A stretch of 8,290 bases of DNA, from NCBI GenBank assembly GCA_025450475.1, contig JANWHJ010000005.1:1-8290 (forward strand), written 5' to 3'. Below, piece by piece: positions 1-5,887 of the stretch. Source of the DNA: Nitrososphaera sp. (lineage in GTDB: Archaea; Thermoproteota; Nitrososphaeria; Nitrososphaerales; Nitrososphaeraceae). Made by a program: the position numbers and the translations under genes. How positions within the stretch are numbered: the stretch's first letter is position 1; the number at the start of each line of letters is the position of its first letter. Below the pieces are notes generated by a model that had not been told where the DNA came from, did no database searches, and saw only the letters and a list, made by a program, of their open reading frames with translations.

Positions 1-397
1 AGAACAGCTCGTCGCATCCATTTGCACTGAGGACTATGCCAAACCCGTTCTGCTTTGCGAGCTTGCTTATGTAGAAATACGCTATGCAGTTTTCAATATG
101 GGACGTATTTTCACATTTAATGACCTTCCTGACGCACGGTATGATTGTCTGAAAATCGGTATAGTCGATCTCGAACGTTCTGTGCTCCATGCCCATCTTA
201 GCCGCGATGTATCTTGCAAACATAGTATCATGGGAGCCTGGAAAACCGATAGTTAGAAGCGTAACTTGCTTGTGAAGGTCCCGGCAAATCAGGGCAAGGA
301 GGGAGCTGTCGACTCCCCCCGAGAAAGCCACCGCTATCCTAGCTTCAGGGACGTTTCCGGAGACTGCACCGTAAAGTGCCCGCGTTACGTTTGGCAT
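1..397 (-). CDS. Asparagine-synthetase-type PP-loop protein, partial (C-terminus beyond window)
   Basis: The visible 132 residues match the synthetase (C-terminal) half of AsnB. The ATP-pyrophosphatase P-loop SGGVDSS is at residues 26-32, a TIGFPGSHD segment with the following Asp/Ala-Arg helix is at 49-62, and LSANGCDELF at 123-132 corresponds to the LSGEGxDELF motif of AsnB. Enzymes of this fold adenylate a carboxylate and then amidate it. The protein starts only about 25 residues before the P-loop, so the glutaminase (Ntn) domain of normal AsnB is absent and ammonia must come from a partner or from solution. The ATG at 397-395 was chosen because a TATA-like box lies about 26 bases upstream, which fits a leaderless transcript; a GTG at 412-410 is an in-frame alternative. 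The gene diverges from the queD-like/queC pair. The true substrate is unknown, and asparagine synthesis is only the family default. Confidence 0.85.
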   Translation of the reverse strand, partial: MPNVTRALYGAVSGNVPEARIAVAFSGGVDSSLLALICRDLHKQVTLLTIGFPGSHDTMFARYIAAKMGMEHRTFEIDYTDFQTIIPCVRKVIKCENTSHIENCIAYFYISKLAKQNGFGIVLSANGCDELF

Positions 398-418
398 ATT
401 GCTACATCTCACAAGCCT

Positions 419-427
419 AGATAAATG
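419..427 (-). promoter_or_regulatory. TATA-like box for the PP-loop gene
   Basis: On the minus strand this reads GCATTTATC. Its centre is about 26 bases upstream of the ATG at 397, the usual archaeal TATA-to-start-site distance, which implies a leaderless mRNA. The assignment is by eye, from sequence and spacing only. Confidence 0.45.
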
Positions 428-448
428 CAAATCTCGACAGAAATACCG

Positions 449-455
449 TTTATAT
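449..455 (+). promoter_or_regulatory. TATA-like box for the queD-like/queC operon
   Basis: TTTATAT sits about 38 bases before the ATG at 490, predicting a transcription start near 478 and a leader of about 12 bases. The box overlaps the in-frame ATG at 454, so that upstream ATG would not be in the transcript. This is the main reason for choosing 490 as the start. Confidence 0.45.
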
Positions 456-489
456 GAGCTCTAGCCGAAACTCCGGCAGACAAGACCTA

Positions 490-1311
490 ATGCCCAAAGA
501 AAGGGTCGTTCTTGACAGCGATCTCCGCTACCTAGATAGAGATAGACTGCTCCGTAGTAGGGCAGAACTGTCGGTCGCAAAAATGCTGTCGTTTCTTAGA
601 CAGGACTACGAGTATGACGCCAATTTGCAGCTCCCCGACGGTAAGTCCATGAAAATCGACTTTAAAGTTGGCAATAGGTACATCGAGGTAATAGATTCCG
701 AGGCCGACGTCGCCAGATTCAAGCACGTTTGTGAGCTGCTGCCAGGCCTTGACATCATTGCAGTCGGTCACTCAAAGTACGCGAGCAAGATAGATGAGAT
801 GGACTCGCTCTTCTTTTTCGACAGTGCGGATAAGATGCAGACCGGGTCGATTTTTATCGAAGACCCATCACTTTCATTCGACTATGCGCATATCCTGCCG
901 TTGGTGGAAAAATGCTCGGTGTTGCACGGCCACACTTCTACAGTGATGGTGGAGATCATTGGCAGCATGAAGAACAACCTGGTGATCGACTTTGGAGAGG
1001 CGAAGAGGATAATCAAGGACACGCTCAACGCAATAGATCACAAGTTCTTTATCAATAAGAAGTACCTGCGAAAGGAAGACCGCGAGCACTATTTCGTGGC
1101 GTTTGATGGCCCGAAAGGACATTTCAGCCTTCAGCTGCCGAAAATGACCACCTATGTGTTGTACGGCGAGGCGACGGTAGAAAACCTTTCCTCCGAGATA
1201 ATCAGGCTCCTTGCGCCCAAGATGCCTGCAAACGTGCAAGCGCTGGGCGTATACATCTACGAGGGAGTCAACAAGGGCGCCCACATTATTGCCGGAGTAA
1301 AGAAGGACTAG
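490..1311 (+). CDS. QueD/PTPS-family protein with N-terminal PD-(D/E)XK-like domain
   Basis: The C-terminal half (about residues 120-273) is a 6-pyruvoyl-tetrahydropterin synthase/QueD fold, which in the QueD branch makes 6-carboxy-tetrahydropterin from dihydroneopterin triphosphate on the way to preQ0. Zinc ligands are visible as His134 (FDYAH) and His146/His148 (LHGH). Cys142 four residues before His146 gives the CxxxHxH pattern of QueD. Asp183-His184 fits the catalytic dyad, TVENL (229-233) the family T-x-E-N-L motif, and Glu258 the substrate-anchoring Glu. QueD alone is usually 120-150 residues, so about 115 residues are extra at the N-terminus. These resemble a PD-(D/E)XK nuclease fold, with Glu26 in a helix, Asp57 (KIDF) and Glu66 (IEVID) on paired strands, but the usual Lys of ExK is not evident. 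queC follows after 1 base, so the two form an operon. An in-frame ATG at 454 would add 12 residues but lies inside the likely TATA box. The QueD call is firm; the N-terminal fold is inferred. Confidence 0.85.
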   Translation: MPKERVVLDSDLRYLDRDRLLRSRAELSVAKMLSFLRQDYEYDANLQLPDGKSMKIDFKVGNRYIEVIDSEADVARFKHVCELLPGLDIIAVGHSKYASKIDEMDSLFFFDSADKMQTGSIFIEDPSLSFDYAHILPLVEKCSVLHGHTSTVMVEIIGSMKNNLVIDFGEAKRIIKDTLNAIDHKFFINKKYLRKEDREHYFVAFDGPKGHFSLQLPKMTTYVLYGEATVENLSSEIIRLLAPKMPANVQALGVYIYEGVNKGAHIIAGVKKD

Positions 1312-1312
1312 A

Positions 1313-1966
1313 TTGAGTGATAAGGCTCTAGTAATGCTTTCTGGCGGGCTAGATTCCGCCACGTGTCTGTACTGGTCAAAGGAAAAATTTTCGGACGTGT
1401 CGGCAATTACATTCAACTACTTTGGCAGACTTACACAAGAAAAACGTGCGGCGGCAAAGCTCGCGAAAAGCTCCGGCGTAACAAAGTTGCTAAAAGTGGA
1501 TTTGTCGTTTGCAAAGGAAACGTCTGACTTTTACTACGGCCGGCTGAAAAAGCAGGATTCTGAATCCCGGTGGTCGTCTTACGTGCCGGCAAGAAACCTG
1601 ATATTCTACTCTATAGCCGCCCACCACGCGGAATTCCTCGGCGCAAGGTGGATCGTCGGCGGCCACAACCTGCACGACGCCACGTTCTTCAAGGACGCGT
1701 CCACGGGCTACATTGGAAGGTTAAACGCGCTTTTAGAGGAAGGGTGCCTGCTATGCAATGGTCAGCCGTACAAGGTGCTGCTACCACTAGCCAGGATGAA
1801 CAGGAAGCAGATAGTTAGGCTCGCCATCAAACTCAAGATACCGGTGGAACAGACGTGGAGTTGCCACGCGGAGGGCAAGGTCCACTGTGGCCGGTGTTAC
1901 GCATGCAAGCAGAGGCGTGAGGCATTTGGCTCGCTCGGTCTCAGGGACCCGGCATTCAAAGCCTGA
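1313..1966 (+). CDS. queC: QueC-family 7-cyano-7-deazaguanine (preQ0) synthase
   Basis: QueC uses ATP and ammonia to turn 7-carboxy-7-deazaguanine into the nitrile preQ0, which archaeal tRNA-guanine transglycosylase inserts at tRNA position 15. The PP-loop SGGLDS is at residues 10-15, YVPARN (90-95) matches the family YVPGRN motif, and four zinc cysteines are at 184, 192, 195 and 198 (CGRCYACKQR), close to the spacing known for bacterial QueC. The 217-residue length is normal. The substrate-loop motif is unusual: where well-known QueCs have an SGYPDCR-type sequence, this one reads DATFFKDAS (122-130). There is also an extra CLLC at 145-148. The start is TTG, one base after the queD-like stop, with AGAAGGA just upstream, so translation is probably coupled. 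The 3' end overlaps the convergent kinase gene by 11 bases. Family membership is firm, but the exact substrate is less certain because of the loop. Confidence 0.88.
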   Translation: MSDKALVMLSGGLDSATCLYWSKEKFSDVSAITFNYFGRLTQEKRAAAKLAKSSGVTKLLKVDLSFAKETSDFYYGRLKKQDSESRWSSYVPARNLIFYSIAAHHAEFLGARWIVGGHNLHDATFFKDASTGYIGRLNALLEEGCLLCNGQPYKVLLPLARMNRKQIVRLAIKLKIPVEQTWSCHAEGKVHCGRCYACKQRREAFGSLGLRDPAFKA

Positions 1967-3104
1967 TTTCGACAACCTCTGCCCTGTCTAGCTGGATGTT
2001 GCTGAGGTAGACTCTGTCAAAATGAGCGATGTCGGTCTGGATACGAATGATGCTAGTAGTAATGTCTGTAACAATTCCAAATCCTTCCACCCTGTCTCCT
2101 GAGCCCAACCCAACGAACATCTTTTTCAGGTTTTTCCGCTCTAGCTGCTTTATTGGGGGCTGGCGCAGTTCTAGTGGCGAAAATACCATCTCCCCATACA
2201 CGAACTTTAGCTGGCGCAGCTTTGCAGTAAATGACCCTCTGCCGATATACCTGTGAAACTGGTCTAGTCGGCGCCTCGTGCGCTCGAATCTTGATTTGGA
2301 AACGTAGCTGCTTGCTCTGGCACACAGCACCTGCCAAGGCCCATCACGAAGAGCTTTGAACAATGTAGGATTTTCTCCAAAACACACTATTACGTCAGGC
2401 TGTAATTCTTTTGCTATCATCAGCTTGTAGGCACAGGCATCCCTTACGTAGCCGTCCGTATTGACAATGGAAAAGTCACCAAGCTTGGCGGCACGCTCAA
2501 GGATAGACCTCAATTTTTTTGCCACAAGATACTCGTATCCAGCTGGGGAAATATGCCCTACAAATTCGAACAGACTAGCGCTCGCATCTCTCAGGTCGGT
2601 AACAGGCCCGGAAAGCGCTGCGGCGCCGATACTTGCGGGCGGCACGAGATCACCCTGTCCGATGTCGCCGTCAATGACACATGGTACGACCCGACGCGAA
2701 AGCGCTACATTGGCAAGATATGCTGAAAATGTAGACTTGCCTGTGTCCGTGTCGCCTGCAAGCATGACCGTAATTTTCTTGTCTGCTAGGACAGAAACCT
2801 GCCGGGCAATGTCATACCACATAGTTGTCCCTGCTCCTGCAGGGTTCGCCAACCACATCCTACCACCGCGCCCGAATCGAAGATGCAACCTGCACTGACC
2901 GGAAGGTTCGAATGGTAGCGCCTTGCCAGGTCTGACCGCGATCACTTGACCTGACACGTCGCTACCAAGGACGTGACATATTCCGTCAACTGCCACTTCG
3001 GCAGGGCCCTTTACCATTCGTACCTTTGCAGAACCCGGCATATGGTGCTGTAGGGTTCCTATGTCAATTAATCCTTCTTGAGTAGGAAATTTACTGAAAA
3101 GCAA
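1956..3104 (-). CDS. Clp1/Grc3/Nol9-family polynucleotide 5'-hydroxyl kinase
   Basis: This family phosphorylates 5'-OH ends of RNA (and DNA) with ATP or GTP; eukaryotic relatives act in tRNA splicing, mRNA 3' processing and rRNA processing. Walker A GDTDTGKST is at residues 117-125. The metal/substrate loop DGDIGQGDLVPPASIG at 145-160 and FVGHISPAG at 181-189 are family signatures, followed by NTDGYV (215-220) and a lid-like Arg-rich helix (RFERTRRRLDQFHRYIG, 272-288). An N-terminal beta domain (about 25-90, with GPAEVAVDG and VRPGKALPFE) and a C-terminal beta domain (about 300-382) flank the kinase core, the full Clp1 layout. The reading frame opens at a TTG (3104-3102), giving 382 residues. 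The ATG at 3041-3039 (Met22) just before the conserved beta domain is an equally plausible start. The gene converges on queC and diverges from the permease. Confidence 0.88.
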   Translation of the reverse strand: MLFSKFPTQEGLIDIGTLQHHMPGSAKVRMVKGPAEVAVDGICHVLGSDVSGQVIAVRPGKALPFEPSGQCRLHLRFGRGGRMWLANPAGAGTTMWYDIARQVSVLADKKITVMLAGDTDTGKSTFSAYLANVALSRRVVPCVIDGDIGQGDLVPPASIGAAALSGPVTDLRDASASLFEFVGHISPAGYEYLVAKKLRSILERAAKLGDFSIVNTDGYVRDACAYKLMIAKELQPDVIVCFGENPTLFKALRDGPWQVLCARASSYVSKSRFERTRRRLDQFHRYIGRGSFTAKLRQLKFVYGEMVFSPLELRQPPIKQLERKNLKKMFVGLGSGDRVEGFGIVTDITTSIIRIQTDIAHFDRVYLSNIQLDRAEVVEIRL

Positions 3105-3111
3105 TTCTAAA

Positions 3112-3130
3112 GGCTTATTTCTCTATTAGA
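3112..3130. promoter_or_regulatory. Divergent promoter region between kinase and permease genes
   Basis: Only 42 bases separate the two TTG starts. On the plus strand GGCTTATT (3112-3119) lies about 31 bases before the permease TTG. On the minus strand TCTAATAG (3130-3123) lies about 23 bases before the kinase TTG. Both spacings fit leaderless or nearly leaderless transcripts, but neither box is a strong match, and the kinase box is irrelevant if translation starts at 3041. Confidence 0.3.
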
Positions 3131-3146
3131 GAGCTCTACCGTAAAT

Positions 3147-4583
3147 TTGTCGGCCTCTACAGGCCCTGAGTCTCATCGACCGCAGTCTGAACATACTCCC
3201 CAGCACCAACTTGTGCGCACCCTGAGCCTCATGGACATCATAATGGTTGGCATTGCAGGCATGATAGGCGGCTCGATATTCGTGCTTACTGGCCCAGCCA
3301 TAGGCTTGGCAGGTCAGGCCGTCATGATTGCAATAATAATCAATGCCACAATCACGATTTTTACCGCCATGGCGTACGCCGAGCTCGGTTCGGCCATGCC
3401 CGAAGCAGGTGGAGGCTACCTATGGGTAAGGGAAGGGCTTCCACGACCAAACGCGTTTTTAAGCGGATGGATGGCATGGTTTGCGCACATCATTGCAGGC
3501 AGTCTGTACGCCGTGGGGTTTGGTTCATTTCTTGCTAGCCTCCTAAAGATCATGCTTGTAATCGGCGATCAGCAGCTTTTTGGAATTATCCCGCTTGATA
3601 AACTCATTGCAATCGGATCGGTGGCAGCTATTTCCTATGTCAATATCAAGGGGACGTCTGAAACTGGCAAGACAGGAACGATAGTGACAATTATCCAGCT
3701 GGGCACCATCTTTGCCTTGATAGGCGCAGGATTCTGGACTATGTATAACAACCCTGGCTGGACAGCCAACTTTGAAGATTTTATGCCGATGGGCATAGCA
3801 GGCGTGGTAGCCGCGATGGGTCTTTTGTTCATTGCATTTGAAGGATACGAGATCATTGTCCAGACTGGCGAAGAGGTAAAGAATCCAAAGCAGAACATAC
3901 CAAGGGCGATTTTCATCTCCCTAATAATCGTCGTCACGTTGTACAGCCTCGTGGCCTTCATCTCGATAGGCGCCATTTTTCCGGACGGAATAGCGTCCTG
4001 GAAATTCATAGGCGACAACGGCGAATTCGGTATCATGAAAGCTGCAGAAATGTTCCTTCCCTATGGCGGTTTGATTGTACTAGGCGGAGGCATGGTATCC
4101 ATGCTGGCTGCATTGAATGCCACCACGTTCTCTTCGGCAAGGGTGGCCTTTGCAATGGGCAGGCATTACAATCTGCCGCACAAGCTGAGCTCGATCCATC
4201 CAAAGAACAAAACACCTCACGTCGCAATAGTGATATCTGGAATCATTATGGTGTTCATCGCGTACGCGCTTCCGCTAACAGACATCGCGGTCACCGCAGG
4301 AGTTATCTTTTTGCTCCTCTTCACCCAGGTCAATATTGCCGTGATCACTATGCGCAAGATATACGGCGATAAGCTATCATACGGATTCAAGACGCCACTG
4401 TTCCCAGTGATCCCCATCGTTGGCATCTTCCTGAAACTCGGCCTTGCGCTCTACCTACTGGTCACTCAGACACTCAGCTGGGTCATAGCTGTCCTGTGGA
4501 TCCTGGCAGGCTTTGCTATTTACCGCATGTACACCTTTAAGAGAGAAATACAGCACTATGCCCCACTAGTAACATCTGAGTGA
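3147..4583 (+). CDS. APC-superfamily amino acid permease
   Basis: This is a secondary transporter of the cytoplasmic membrane with about 12 hydrophobic segments. The TM1 signature GMIGGSIFVLTG is near residues 37-48, AYAELGSAMPEAGGGYLWVREG closely follows (TM2-TM3 loop), FIAFEGYEIIVQTGEEVKNP marks the TM6 region, and a Ser/Ala-rich TM8 region is followed by ARVAFAMGRHYNLP. The unwound glycine-rich TM1 and the AFEG of TM6 form the substrate site in the family. The substrate cannot be told from sequence. The 478 residues cover a complete permease core. The frame opens with TTG at 3147 after a TATA-like box; an ATG at 3231 (Met29, before TM1) is possible. The stop is a TGA, after which the same frame stays open into two Usp domains, so this gene may be the first part of a permease-Usp fusion. 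Confidence 0.88.
   Translation: MSASTGPESHRPQSEHTPQHQLVRTLSLMDIIMVGIAGMIGGSIFVLTGPAIGLAGQAVMIAIIINATITIFTAMAYAELGSAMPEAGGGYLWVREGLPRPNAFLSGWMAWFAHIIAGSLYAVGFGSFLASLLKIMLVIGDQQLFGIIPLDKLIAIGSVAAISYVNIKGTSETGKTGTIVTIIQLGTIFALIGAGFWTMYNNPGWTANFEDFMPMGIAGVVAAMGLLFIAFEGYEIIVQTGEEVKNPKQNIPRAIFISLIIVVTLYSLVAFISIGAIFPDGIASWKFIGDNGEFGIMKAAEMFLPYGGLIVLGGGMVSMLAALNATTFSSARVAFAMGRHYNLPHKLSSIHPKNKTPHVAIVISGIIMVFIAYALPLTDIAVTAGVIFLLLFTQVNIAVITMRKIYGDKLSYGFKTPLFPVIPIVGIFLKLGLALYLLVTQTLSWVIAVLWILAGFAIYRMYTFKREIQHYAPLVTSE
4581..4583 (+). other. In-frame TGA separating permease and Usp domains
   Basis: From 3147 to 5417 this is the only stop codon in the frame. The codons after it read D-L-K-R-S-D-Y-R-I-L-I-P-Y, straight into the first strand of a Usp domain. 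APC permeases carrying C-terminal Usp domains are known in archaea, so the TGA may be a nonsense mutation, a sequencing error or a real gene boundary. Confidence 0.8.
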
Positions 4584-4586
4584 GAC

Positions 4587-5417
4587 CTGAAGAGGAGCGA
4601 CTATAGGATTCTGATCCCATACACACCGGAAAACCCTGATAGGCTGATAAAGTACGCGATAAGGGTAGCCAAGGAGACGGCCGGCGACGTGAGTATTCTG
4701 CGCGTCATCACAGTGCCGGCGCAGACGCCGCTTTCCGCTGGCGAGGCCTTTGCCGAAGTCGCAAAGAGGTCGTTTGAGCCTCTTGAAAAGTTGCTTGATC
4801 GGGAAAGCGTTCCGAACCACTACCTGGTTAGGGTTTCGCACGACCCGACGGAGGCAATTCTAGCGACGATAGAGGAGCAAAAGATCTATCTGCTTGTCAC
4901 CGACTTTGAAACATTCCGTCATGACAGGAAGCTTATGACCCTAATAACCTGCAAGGTGTTGGCGATAAGAGCCGGAAACGACGCGCTGGAGCTAGATTCG
5001 GGAGGAGTCGGCAACGACCCCAGCGCAGGCGAAAAGGAGAACATGGTTGTCGTATATGACGGTGGCGAGCATTCAGACATGGTGCTCAAGGCGACCAGCT
5101 GGCTTGAGCATTCCGGCAAGTTCAGGGTTTGCCTGCTTTCGCTCAGCAAGGTCATGGGAGAAAAGAATAGCGTCGCGATGCAGCAAGACTATCTAAACCA
5201 GCTCGGCGTCGAGCTGAAAGAAGTGCTGCTGACTTCAGAGCTGAGCTCAAAGTCGGCCGACGCGGTGCTCTCGGCTGTGGGCTCGTTCCAGCCTGACCTT
5301 GTGGTCATGGGTGCCAGCGTGGGGGGCTTTTCAGTTTTCAATAACCCTGATTTTCTCGCGTTTTTGGAACAGCTCAACTGCCCCCCGGTGTTCATCGAGC
5401 CAACTCATTGCTCATGA
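4587..5417 (+). CDS. Tandem universal stress protein (UspA) domains, start codon unclear
   Basis: There are two Usp alpha/beta domains, at about residues 6-130 and 152-272 counting from the CTG at 4587. Domain 1 opens with YRILIPYTPENPDRLIKYA, the typical first strand and helix. Domain 2 opens with NMVVVYDGGEHSD and ends with DLVVMGASVGGFSVFNN and a PPVFIEP strand. The canonical ATP-binding pattern G-x2-G-x9-G-(S/T) is not clearly present, so ligand binding is uncertain. No ATG, GTG or TTG lies between the permease TGA and the GTG at 4689. Starting at 4689 would delete the first strand and helix (34 residues), so I place the start at CTG 4587 or regard the region as the C-terminal half of the permease gene. 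A GTG at 4580 overlaps the TGA as GTGA, but its frame hits TAG after eight codons. In known fusions Usp domains are thought to regulate the attached transporter at the cytoplasmic face. The Usp identity is firm; the start is not. Confidence 0.8.
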   Translation: MKRSDYRILIPYTPENPDRLIKYAIRVAKETAGDVSILRVITVPAQTPLSAGEAFAEVAKRSFEPLEKLLDRESVPNHYLVRVSHDPTEAILATIEEQKIYLLVTDFETFRHDRKLMTLITCKVLAIRAGNDALELDSGGVGNDPSAGEKENMVVVYDGGEHSDMVLKATSWLEHSGKFRVCLLSLSKVMGEKNSVAMQQDYLNQLGVELKEVLLTSELSSKSADAVLSAVGSFQPDLVVMGASVGGFSVFNNPDFLAFLEQLNCPPVFIEPTHCS

Positions 5418-5490
5418 GAGTATTCAAGAAATAGATTTCGGAATATGTCACTCCCCCCTCTCCTTTTGGTGCTAGCTCGATTAAAACAAG

Positions 5491-5499
5491 TCTAATATA
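5491..5499 (+). promoter_or_regulatory. TATA-like box for the small zinc-ribbon gene
   Basis: TCTAATATA would place transcription start near 5522 and give an unusually long leader of about 70 bases for this window, where most genes look leaderless. The assignment is tentative. Confidence 0.35.
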
Positions 5500-5515
5500 G
5501 CTGAAATCGATGTCG

Positions 5516-5531
5516 CACAGAAATTTGTGTG
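5516..5531. promoter_or_regulatory. Imperfect palindrome CACAgAAATTTgTGTG, possible operator
   Basis: The sixteen bases are symmetric except for one G/G mismatch pair. They overlap the start site predicted from the TATA-like box at 5491, a position where archaeal repressors often bind. No regulator for it is known or visible here. Confidence 0.3.
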
Positions 5532-5592
5532 AAAGATCAGAATGTCTCGATTTTCCTTTGTCTAGCCCAAACAATCAGGATGTCAAGAAACT

Positions 5593-5775
5593 ATGAAGGG
5601 AAAGAGCCCGGCGATGATAGACAACTGCTTCGGCTACAATGACCCAATAGTCGAGCTTCTGCCTGAGCAAATAATGATACCTTGCGAGGAATGTGATCAG
5701 GAGGCCCTCATTTTTCAAGAGGAAGGAAATTTCTGTTTAGAATGCTGGCAGCAAAGGACTTGTCCAATTGTCTAA
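5593..5775 (+). CDS. Small zinc-ribbon-like protein, unknown function
   Basis: The 60-residue protein has Cys31-x2-Cys34 and Cys48-x2-Cys51 separated by 13 residues (CEEC ... CLEC), plus Cys57. This is the classic treble-clef/zinc-ribbon spacing for binding one zinc ion. The N-terminal 30 residues are acidic and hydrophobic with no recognised motif. There is no signal peptide or membrane segment, so it is cytoplasmic. Small archaeal proteins of this kind often serve as transcription or protein-interaction modules, but nothing here shows which. It stands alone, with a promoter-like box and a palindrome upstream. The paired CxxC motifs are the argument that this short frame is real. Confidence 0.65.
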   Translation: MKGKSPAMIDNCFGYNDPIVELLPEQIMIPCEECDQEALIFQEEGNFCLECWQQRTCPIV

Positions 5776-5833
5776 TGTTGGTCAGTAAGACTCATCTTGC
5801 CTCTAAGTGTCCGACTAGAACTCACGCATTGCC

Positions 5834-5840
5834 ATTATAT
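5834..5840 (+). promoter_or_regulatory. TATA-like box for the HD-domain gene
   Basis: ATTATAT predicts a transcription start near 5863 and a leader of about 20 bases before the ATG at 5884. A second candidate, CATATA at 5859-5864, would give a leaderless transcript. Confidence 0.4.
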
Positions 5841-5863
5841 CATGCTCCAAAATTCATACATAT

Positions 5864-5887
5864 AGTGTAGATGTAAAGTGTAGATGT
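5864..5887 (+). repeat. Tandem duplication of AGTGTAGATGT, period 13
   Basis: Copies lie at 5864-5874 and 5877-5887, identical over 11 bases. The ATG at 5884 lies in the second copy. The equivalent ATG in the first copy (5871) is out of frame, so the duplication creates two closely spaced start-like sites. Confidence 0.7.

Larger units (their letters stand above)
5418..5592. other. 175-base intergenic region
   Basis: It holds a pyrimidine-rich tract (CTCCCCCCTCTCCTTTT, 5451-5467) that could help end transcription of the permease/Usp unit, a TATA-like box (5491-5499) and an imperfect palindrome (5516-5531). No RNA gene or convincing ORF was seen. Confidence 0.4.

Noticed and set aside
874..1416. 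Minus-strand open frame of 180 codons opposite the queD-like gene
   Set aside because: It is antisense to a gene with clear QueD motifs, has no recognisable domain, and crosses the queD/queC boundary. It is a shadow of codon bias.
490..1966. A defence system (Qat, QueC-type CBASS, or Dpd DNA modification)
   Set aside because: QueC and a nuclease-like domain are suggestive, but there is no ATPase/QatB/TatD set, no CD-NTase or effector, and no DpdA-like transglycosylase in the window. The evidence is too thin for a call.
2461..2898. Plus-strand open frame of 145 codons opposite the Clp1-type kinase
   Set aside because: It lies wholly within the kinase Walker A/B coding region on the other strand and is low-complexity Ser/Ala/Pro-rich without motifs.
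4581..4583. TGA as selenocysteine in a permease-Usp fusion
   Set aside because: The position is a linker with no redox function, no SECIS-like hairpin was seen nearby, and selenocysteine is known in archaea mainly from certain methanogens and relatives.
5392..5574. Minus-strand 60-codon frame across the end of the Usp gene and the intergenic region
   Set aside because: It has no recognisable motif, overlaps the Usp 3' end and the promoter-like elements of the zinc-ribbon gene, and has no TATA box at a proper distance that I could see.
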